Both the position numbers and the translations under genes were made by a program. Below the pieces are notes generated by a model. That model was not told the DNA's origin and did not search any database. It saw only the letters and a list, made by a program, of their open reading frames with translations. A stretch of 10,785 nt of DNA from SZUA-584 sp964441275 (GTDB lineage: Bacteria > Bacillota > Clostridia > Christensenellales > SZUA-584), in the NCBI GenBank assembly GCA_964441275.1, contig CAYTUG010000032.1, positions 1 through 10,785 of the forward strand, read 5' to 3'. Below, one piece after another: positions 6,866-10,785 of this stretch; position 1 is the stretch's first letter; every line of letters begins with the position of its first letter.

Positions 6866-8155
6866 TCATTGTTTGCCCGTAAGCTGCGCCGAAAAGAATG
6901 CCGCCTTTTGTTTGATTTCATCAATATCGCCGAATTTAATTTCGCCATTTTCGTATATTATCCGCCCGTTTACCATTGTCATTCTTACATCCGCATCGCT
7001 GCCGCTGTAAACCAAATGGTTAAGCAAATTAGTCTTGGGGCAGTAACGCGTTCCGTCAGTGTCAATAATTATTATATCCGCCTGTTTGCCCGCCTCTAAA
7101 CTGCCAGTTATTCCGCTTAACCCCAAGGCCTTAGCGCCGTTTATAGTGGCTATTCTTACCGCTTGTTGGGCAGGTATAAGCGTAGGGTCAAGCATCACGC
7201 CTTTTTGCAGCAAAGCTATAAGAGTTAATTCTTCCATCATTGAAAGGTTGTTATTGCTTGCGGCGCCGTCAGTTGCGCAGCTAACGTTAACACCTGTGTT
7301 TATCATCTTTGAGACGCGCGCAACCCCGCTTCCCAGCTTAAGGTTGCTGCCCGGGCAGGAAAGTACGCTAACGCCGTTTTGCGCCATTGTTGATATATCC
7401 TGATCGCTTACCCAAACGCAGTGAGCCGCCATAACGGGCAGCTCTAAAACCCCTATTTCTTCTAAAAGCGCAATAGGTGTTTTGCCGTGCCTTTCAATGC
7501 ATTGTTCATGCTCTAAACAGGTTTCGGATATGTGCATGTGAATGCGCGCATTAAGCCTGTGCGCCGCGTCCCGTACCTTTTCCATCAGCTTGATGCCCAC
7601 AGTATATTCGGCGTGGGGCCCTAACGCCGCGCTTACAAGAGGGTACCCGGATACAAATCCAAAAAACTCTTCCGCGGCTTGTAATCGTTTTTCGCCCTGA
7701 CCGTCGGTATTAATAATCCCGGTGGCTATTAAAGCGCGCATTCCCGAATCGTGCGCCGCTTTGGCAATCTGTTGCGTAAAACCGTACATATCCGAAAAAC
7801 ATGTAACCCCGCCCGCGGCCATCTCCGCAATCGCAAGCATACTGCCCCAATAAGCGGCGGCTTCGTCAAGCTTTTCTTCAGCCGGCCATATGCTTTTTTC
7901 AAGCCATTCCATAAGCGGCATGTCGTCGGCATATCCGCGCAGAAGGCTCATAGGGACATGCGTGTGCGTGTTGATAAACCCGGGCATTATTATGCCGCCC
8001 TTCGCGTCAATTACACGTTCCACATGCATGTCGGGCGCATACTTATGCGGCCCCACATATGATATCGCCCCGTCCTGCGTAATGACGCAACCGTTCATGC
8101 ATCTGTCCTGCGAATCTGCGGTAATTAAATACCCGTTCTCAATTTTTATACTCAT
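6866..8155 (-). CDS. mtaD: S-adenosylhomocysteine / 5'-methylthioadenosine deaminase
   Basis: Cytosolic amidohydrolase of the TM0936 type that deaminates SAH to S-inosylhomocysteine and/or methylthioadenosine to methylthioinosine. The 429 residues have the family length. Metal ligands are H64 and H66 (NTHTHVPMSLLRG), H208 (HMHISE) and D296 (CATDGAASNNN). The catalytic Glu is E211, and the proton-shuttling His is H245 (AAHCVW). The spacing of these matches the TM0936 residues H55/H57/H200/E203/H228/D279 as I recall them. The ATG overlaps the ahcY stop as ATGA, with only a weak GGTGAG site, suggesting translational coupling. Adjacency to ahcY favours SAH as a physiological substrate. Other adenosine-like or guanine-type amidohydrolase activity cannot be excluded from sequence. 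Confidence 0.92.
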   Translation of the reverse strand: MSIKIENGYLITADSQDRCMNGCVITQDGAISYVGPHKYAPDMHVERVIDAKGGIIMPGFINTHTHVPMSLLRGYADDMPLMEWLEKSIWPAEEKLDEAAAYWGSMLAIAEMAAGGVTCFSDMYGFTQQIAKAAHDSGMRALIATGIINTDGQGEKRLQAAEEFFGFVSGYPLVSAALGPHAEYTVGIKLMEKVRDAAHRLNARIHMHISETCLEHEQCIERHGKTPIALLEEIGVLELPVMAAHCVWVSDQDISTMAQNGVSVLSCPGSNLKLGSGVARVSKMINTGVNVSCATDGAASNNNLSMMEELTLIALLQKGVMLDPTLIPAQQAVRIATINGAKALGLSGITGSLEAGKQADIIIIDTDGTRYCPKTNLLNHLVYSGSDADVRMTMVNGRIIYENGEIKFGDIDEIKQKAAFFSAQLTGKQ

Positions 8156-9387
8156 AGCTTCTCACCGTACATGTAAGTTAACTGCTTGCCGGACAGCTTG
8201 TCTATTTCTATTCCTTTTGCCGCAAGCGCCATTTGGGCAACCCTTTCGTCTATATGCCCGGGCACTCTGATAACCTTTGCCGGCAGTTTGTTTTTAATCA
8301 AGTATTCTAACGAAAGCGATTGTATGGCGAAGCTTAAATCCATTATCTCTATCGGATGGCCATCTCCCGCCGCCAAATTTACAAGCCGCCCTTCCGCCAA
8401 AACGTATATCGTCTTTTTGCCAACTTTATATGCAGTTATATTTTTACGCACTTGATAGTTATCTTCGGATAGCGCTTTAAGGGCCGGCAAATCCAGCTCA
8501 ACGTTAAAATGTCCGGCATTGCACAAAATCGCACCGTCTTTCATTTTTGTGTAATGCTCAAGAGTAATCACATTGTTGCAACCTGTCGCAGTTATAAAAA
8601 TATCGCCTTTAGCGCAGGCTTGCGCCATGGGCATAACCCCGTACCCGTCCATTGCCGCCTCCATTGCGCGCAAATGGTTTACTTCCGTTACTATAACGCG
8701 CGCGCCCAAACCCTTAGCGCGCATGGCAATGCCCTTACCGCACCACCCGTAGCCCGCCACCACAACGCATTTGCCGGCAATAACAAGGTTAGTAGTGCGC
8801 ATTATTCCGTCTAACACCGATTGTCCCGTCCCGTACCTGTTGTCAAACAGGTGTTTGCAGTACGCATCGTTAACCGCAATTACAGTGTATTTTAAACTGC
8901 CTGCCAACTCTCTTGCGCGAAACCTTAAAAGCCCGGTGGTCGTCTCCTCGCATGCGCCTAAAACATTTGCCGCTTTATCTTTATCGCGAGTGTGCAACGC
9001 TTCGGAAAGATCGGCGCCGTCGTCTATCACCGCATTCGGACCGAAAGAAAGAGCCATTGAAATATGTCTCTCATATTCTTTCGCGGTTGCGCCATGCCAT
9101 GCAAATACCTCTATGCCGCCTTTGGAAAGCGCGGCGGCAACGTCGTCTTGCGTGGATAAAGGGTTAGAGCCCGTAACGGCCATTATTGCGCCCCCTGCGG
9201 CTAACACTCGGCAAAGATACGCTGTTTTTGCTTCAAGGTGAATAGAAAGCGAAACCTTAATGTTGGCAAACGGCTTGTTGAGTGAAAATTCTTTTTCTAA
9301 ACGGCGCAGCAAAGGCATGTGCGCTTTTGCCCATTCTATTTTTTGCTCGCCGGACGGCGCTAATTTTTCGTCTCTAATTTCGCTCAC
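8152..9387 (-). CDS. ahcY: S-adenosylhomocysteine hydrolase, short (archaeal/Thermotoga) type, GTG start
   Basis: NAD-dependent enzyme that splits SAH (or possibly S-inosylhomocysteine) into homocysteine and the nucleoside, relieving inhibition of methyltransferases. At 411 residues it is the short form. Conserved catalytic positions are H50, D81 (SNPLSTQDD), E148 (CEETTTG), K178 and D182 (KHLFDN), H293 (NAGHFN) and H344 (GDGHP). The NAD fold has GYGWCGKG at 212-219 and E235. The protein ends at LTYMYGEKL, so the C-terminal Lys/Tyr arm of long enzymes is absent. The base-reading segment is HLEAKT (50-55), with Lys54 replacing the Glu/Gln of adenine-specific enzymes. The start is a GTG with AAGGA upstream. 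It overlaps galU by 14 bases and mtaD by 4. Confidence 0.95.
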   Translation of the reverse strand: MSEIRDEKLAPSGEQKIEWAKAHMPLLRRLEKEFSLNKPFANIKVSLSIHLEAKTAYLCRVLAAGGAIMAVTGSNPLSTQDDVAAALSKGGIEVFAWHGATAKEYERHISMALSFGPNAVIDDGADLSEALHTRDKDKAANVLGACEETTTGLLRFRARELAGSLKYTVIAVNDAYCKHLFDNRYGTGQSVLDGIMRTTNLVIAGKCVVVAGYGWCGKGIAMRAKGLGARVIVTEVNHLRAMEAAMDGYGVMPMAQACAKGDIFITATGCNNVITLEHYTKMKDGAILCNAGHFNVELDLPALKALSEDNYQVRKNITAYKVGKKTIYVLAEGRLVNLAAGDGHPIEIMDLSFAIQSLSLEYLIKNKLPAKVIRVPGHIDERVAQMALAAKGIEIDKLSGKQLTYMYGEKL

Positions 9388-10264
9388 TAATTAATTCCTT
9401 AATTTTAGCTGTAAGATACGCTTTAAAATCTTTGTTCAAATCTTCCCGCATAAGCGCAATCTCAACCGTTGCCTTTAAAAACCCCAGTTTATCCCCCACG
9501 TCATACCGTTTGCCCGAAAACTCAAACGCGAACATTCCTGCACCTTTATTTAAAGTGCGCAGCGCATCGGTCAATTGAATTTCACCATTCTTGCCCGGTT
9601 CTTGGTTTTCGAGTATATCAAAAATATCGGGAGTTATTATGTAGCGCCCGAGTATCGCAAGGTTTGAAGGCGCAGTGTCAACGTTCGGCTTCTCGACAAG
9701 GTCGGCAACTCTGTGAAGCGCTGCGGCTTGCGTTTTAGAGCCGGGCGCAACAATACCGTATTTATCAACTTCCGAGCGCTCAACCGGCGCAACTCCCACT
9801 ACCGGCTTTCCGTATTGCTCGTACACCCTGTTGAGTTGGCCTATTGCCGGCTCGTCCGATATTACGACATCATCCCCTAAGAGCACCGCGAACGGCTCGT
9901 TGCCCACAAAAGCTTTTGCGCAATATATAGCATGCCCGAGCCCTTTAGCTTCTTTTTGCCGGACATAATAAACATTGACCAGATGGGATATGTCTTCCAC
10001 CATATTAAGCAAAGAGGTATCGCCTTTTCTTTTAAGCTCCGCCTCTAACTCGTAGGATTTGTCAAAGTGATCTTCTATATTGCGTTTTCCGCGGCCTGTT
10101 ATAATCAAAATGCTTTCTATTCCTGCGTTTATTGCTTCTTCCACTATATATTGTATGGTTGGCTTATCCACCAGCGGGAGCATCTCTTTAGGCTGCGCTT
10201 TTGTCGCGGGAAGAAATCTTGTCCCCAAACCCGCCGCAGGTATAACCGCTTTTTTTATTTTCAT
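9374..10264 (-). CDS. galU: UTP--glucose-1-phosphate uridylyltransferase
   Basis: Makes UDP-glucose from UTP and glucose-1-phosphate for envelope polysaccharides, glycolipids and galactose metabolism. The 296 residues match bacterial GalU. The nucleotidyltransferase signature is near the N-terminus (KAVIPAAGLGTRFLPATKA, then PKEMLPLVDKPTIQYIVEEA). The sugar-nucleotide acceptor region follows (GLGHAIYCAKAFVGNEPFAVLLGDD), and then LVEKP, GRYIITPDIF and GEIQLTDAL. The start is the ATG at 10264, with GGAGG (10271-10275) 6 bases upstream. An in-frame start five codons earlier would place that site inside the gene. It appears to be the first gene of the seven-gene run ending with gatB and overlaps ahcY by 14 bases. 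Confidence 0.97.
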   Translation of the reverse strand: MKIKKAVIPAAGLGTRFLPATKAQPKEMLPLVDKPTIQYIVEEAINAGIESILIITGRGKRNIEDHFDKSYELEAELKRKGDTSLLNMVEDISHLVNVYYVRQKEAKGLGHAIYCAKAFVGNEPFAVLLGDDVVISDEPAIGQLNRVYEQYGKPVVGVAPVERSEVDKYGIVAPGSKTQAAALHRVADLVEKPNVDTAPSNLAILGRYIITPDIFDILENQEPGKNGEIQLTDALRTLNKGAGMFAFEFSGKRYDVGDKLGFLKATVEIALMREDLNKDFKAYLTAKIKELISERN

Positions 10265-10290
10265 CCGTATCCTCCGCATTAATAAACTTG

Positions 10291-10296
10291 ATTATA
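10291..10296 (-). promoter_or_regulatory. Candidate -10 element of the galU operon
   Basis: A perfect TATAAT on the minus strand lies 26 bases upstream of the galU ATG, giving a leader of about 20 bases that contains the GGAGG site. No recognisable -35 hexamer is at 16-18 bases (the nearest TTG-type word, TTGTAA, is 22 away), and there is no TGn extension. Activity would need another factor or may be weak. Confidence 0.42.
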
Positions 10297-10363
10297 CTAT
10301 GCGCACCATTTATGTTGGTTACAATTCTATTAAAACTGTTAAATTTTTAAACGGCAAATGCGC

Positions 10364-10392
10364 AAAAAAACTTTTCAGCCGGGAGGCCAGCT
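10364..10392 (-). terminator. Weak terminator-like hairpin at the end of the HIT gene
   Basis: On the minus strand AGCTGG-CCTC-CCGGCT (10377-10392) can form a 6-bp stem with one G-T pair and a 4-base loop. After GAAAAG it is followed by seven T (10364-10370). The stem overlaps the last HIT codons and its stop. The 6-base gap before the T run and the short stem make it a poor but possible intrinsic terminator. It would separate the HIT gene from galU. Confidence 0.33.
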
Positions 10393-10710
10393 CATCGCCC
10401 TTCCGCCTAACAAATGAAAGTGCAGATGATCAACCGTTTGCCCCCCCGCTTTTCCCGTATTAACCACAACCCTAAACCCGGCTTTTAACCCAAGGGTTTG
10501 AGCTATCTTTTTTATAACCTGCATAATGTGCGCGGTTATTTCAAAATCCTCAACCTTTGAGAGCGATTCAATATGCCGTTTTGGTATAATTAAAACATGG
10601 ACCGGCGCCTTAGGGTCAATGTCTGAAAAAGCAAGCGTTTGCTCGTCCTCGTACACCTTTTCGGCCGGAATTAAACCGGAAGCAATTTTGCAAAATATAC
10701 AATCTTTCAT
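10375..10710 (-). CDS. HIT family (HinT-like) purine nucleotide phosphoramidase
   Basis: Small histidine-triad protein of the HinT branch. Relatives hydrolyse purine nucleoside phosphoramidates and aminoacyl-adenylates; the biological role in most bacteria is uncertain. The 111-residue product is full length. It begins DCIFCKIASG, with the paired cysteines of zinc-binding HIT proteins. It continues with AFSDIDPKAPVHVLIIPKRHI and VVVNTGKAGGQTVDHLHFHLLGG. The catalytic triad is H-L-H-F-H-L-L, and it ends in the standard RAMSWPPG. The ATG at 10710 has AAGGAGG 5 bases upstream. An open frame extends another 25 codons to the window edge, but it crosses that site and lacks HIT similarity. In clostridia this gene often sits near rpsU or RNA-modification genes; here galU follows instead. 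Confidence 0.95.
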   Translation of the reverse strand: MKDCIFCKIASGLIPAEKVYEDEQTLAFSDIDPKAPVHVLIIPKRHIESLSKVEDFEITAHIMQVIKKIAQTLGLKAGFRVVVNTGKAGGQTVDHLHFHLLGGRAMSWPPG

Positions 10711-10720
10711 ATTCTCCTCC

Positions 10721-10785
10721 TTATTCGCCAAAACGTTTTGTAAAGTTAAATGAAAATTGAGACCCTGTAAGCCTTTCTGATACAA
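10721..10785 (-). CDS. Possible 3' end of an unidentified upstream gene
   Basis: A minus-strand frame is open from the window edge and ends with VSERLTGSQFSFNFTKRFGE. Its TAA stop (10723-10721) is embedded in the HIT gene's AAGGAGG site. This stop-within-Shine-Dalgarno layout is the same as at the gmk/rpoZ junction, which favours a real gene end. Only about 20 residues are visible and I recognise no family. Another frame also ends nearby (10746), so the choice is not certain. Confidence 0.35.
   Translation of the reverse strand, partial: VSERLTGSQFSFNFTKRFGE

Noticed and set aside
6859..6948. N-terminal extension of the lipoprotein
   Set aside because: It would overlap mtaD by about 80 bases and place a charged segment before the signal peptide. 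The ATG at 6858 has its own GAGGG site.
7729..7932. Minus-strand open frame inside mtaD in another frame
   Set aside because: It is a shadow of the deaminase coding sequence with no motif or ribosome site. mtaD is intact.
10711..10785. N-terminal extension of the HIT protein
   Set aside because: It crosses the AAGGAGG site and has no HIT similarity. A complete HIT protein starts at 10710.

Overview
The window is a stretch of bacterial chromosome in which every recognisable gene is on the minus strand, so it reads from right (10785) to left (1). Gene content and order point to a Gram-positive Firmicute, most likely a clostridial lineage. The evidence is the block yicC-remA-gmk-rpoZ (the yloC-ylzA-yloD-yloH order of Bacillus/Clostridia), a RemA protein with the Bacillus residue numbering, a GatCAB amidotransferase, strong AAGGAGG-type Shine-Dalgarno sites and a lipoprotein signal peptide. 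Base composition is moderate. The genus cannot be told from this sequence. I see no mobile element, CRISPR array, tRNA, rRNA or integration scar.

Layout in transcription order. (1) At the right edge is a possible 3' end of an unidentified gene, then a complete small HIT-family hydrolase (10375-10710). (2) A 110-base gap follows, with a weak hairpin/T-tract behind the HIT gene and a TATAAT box in front of galU. (3) A tightly packed seven-gene run comes next: galU, ahcY (short S-adenosylhomocysteine hydrolase type), mtaD (SAH/MTA deaminase), an uncharacterised beta-propeller-like lipoprotein, gatC, gatA and gatB. Junctions range from a 14-base overlap to an 18-base gap, with two ATGA overlaps. 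(4) A 119-base gap carries an extended -10 promoter. (5) The second operon is yicC (TTG start), remA (GTG start), gmk and the first ten codons of rpoZ, cut by the left edge.

How the genes work together. ahcY and mtaD are translationally coupled and both act on S-adenosylhomocysteine, the by-product of SAM-dependent methylation. The AhcY sequence is of the short archaeal/Thermotoga type, with a lysine where the long enzymes have the Glu/Gln that reads the adenine amino group. This makes a deaminate-then-hydrolyse route through S-inosylhomocysteine plausible. GatCAB makes Gln-tRNA(Gln) and/or Asn-tRNA(Asn) by transamidation. The yicC-remA-gmk-rpoZ block joins RNA turnover, matrix gene control, GMP phosphorylation and an RNA polymerase subunit.

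Apart from the SAH branch and the lipoprotein this is core housekeeping sequence. I did not find a clear undescribed system.
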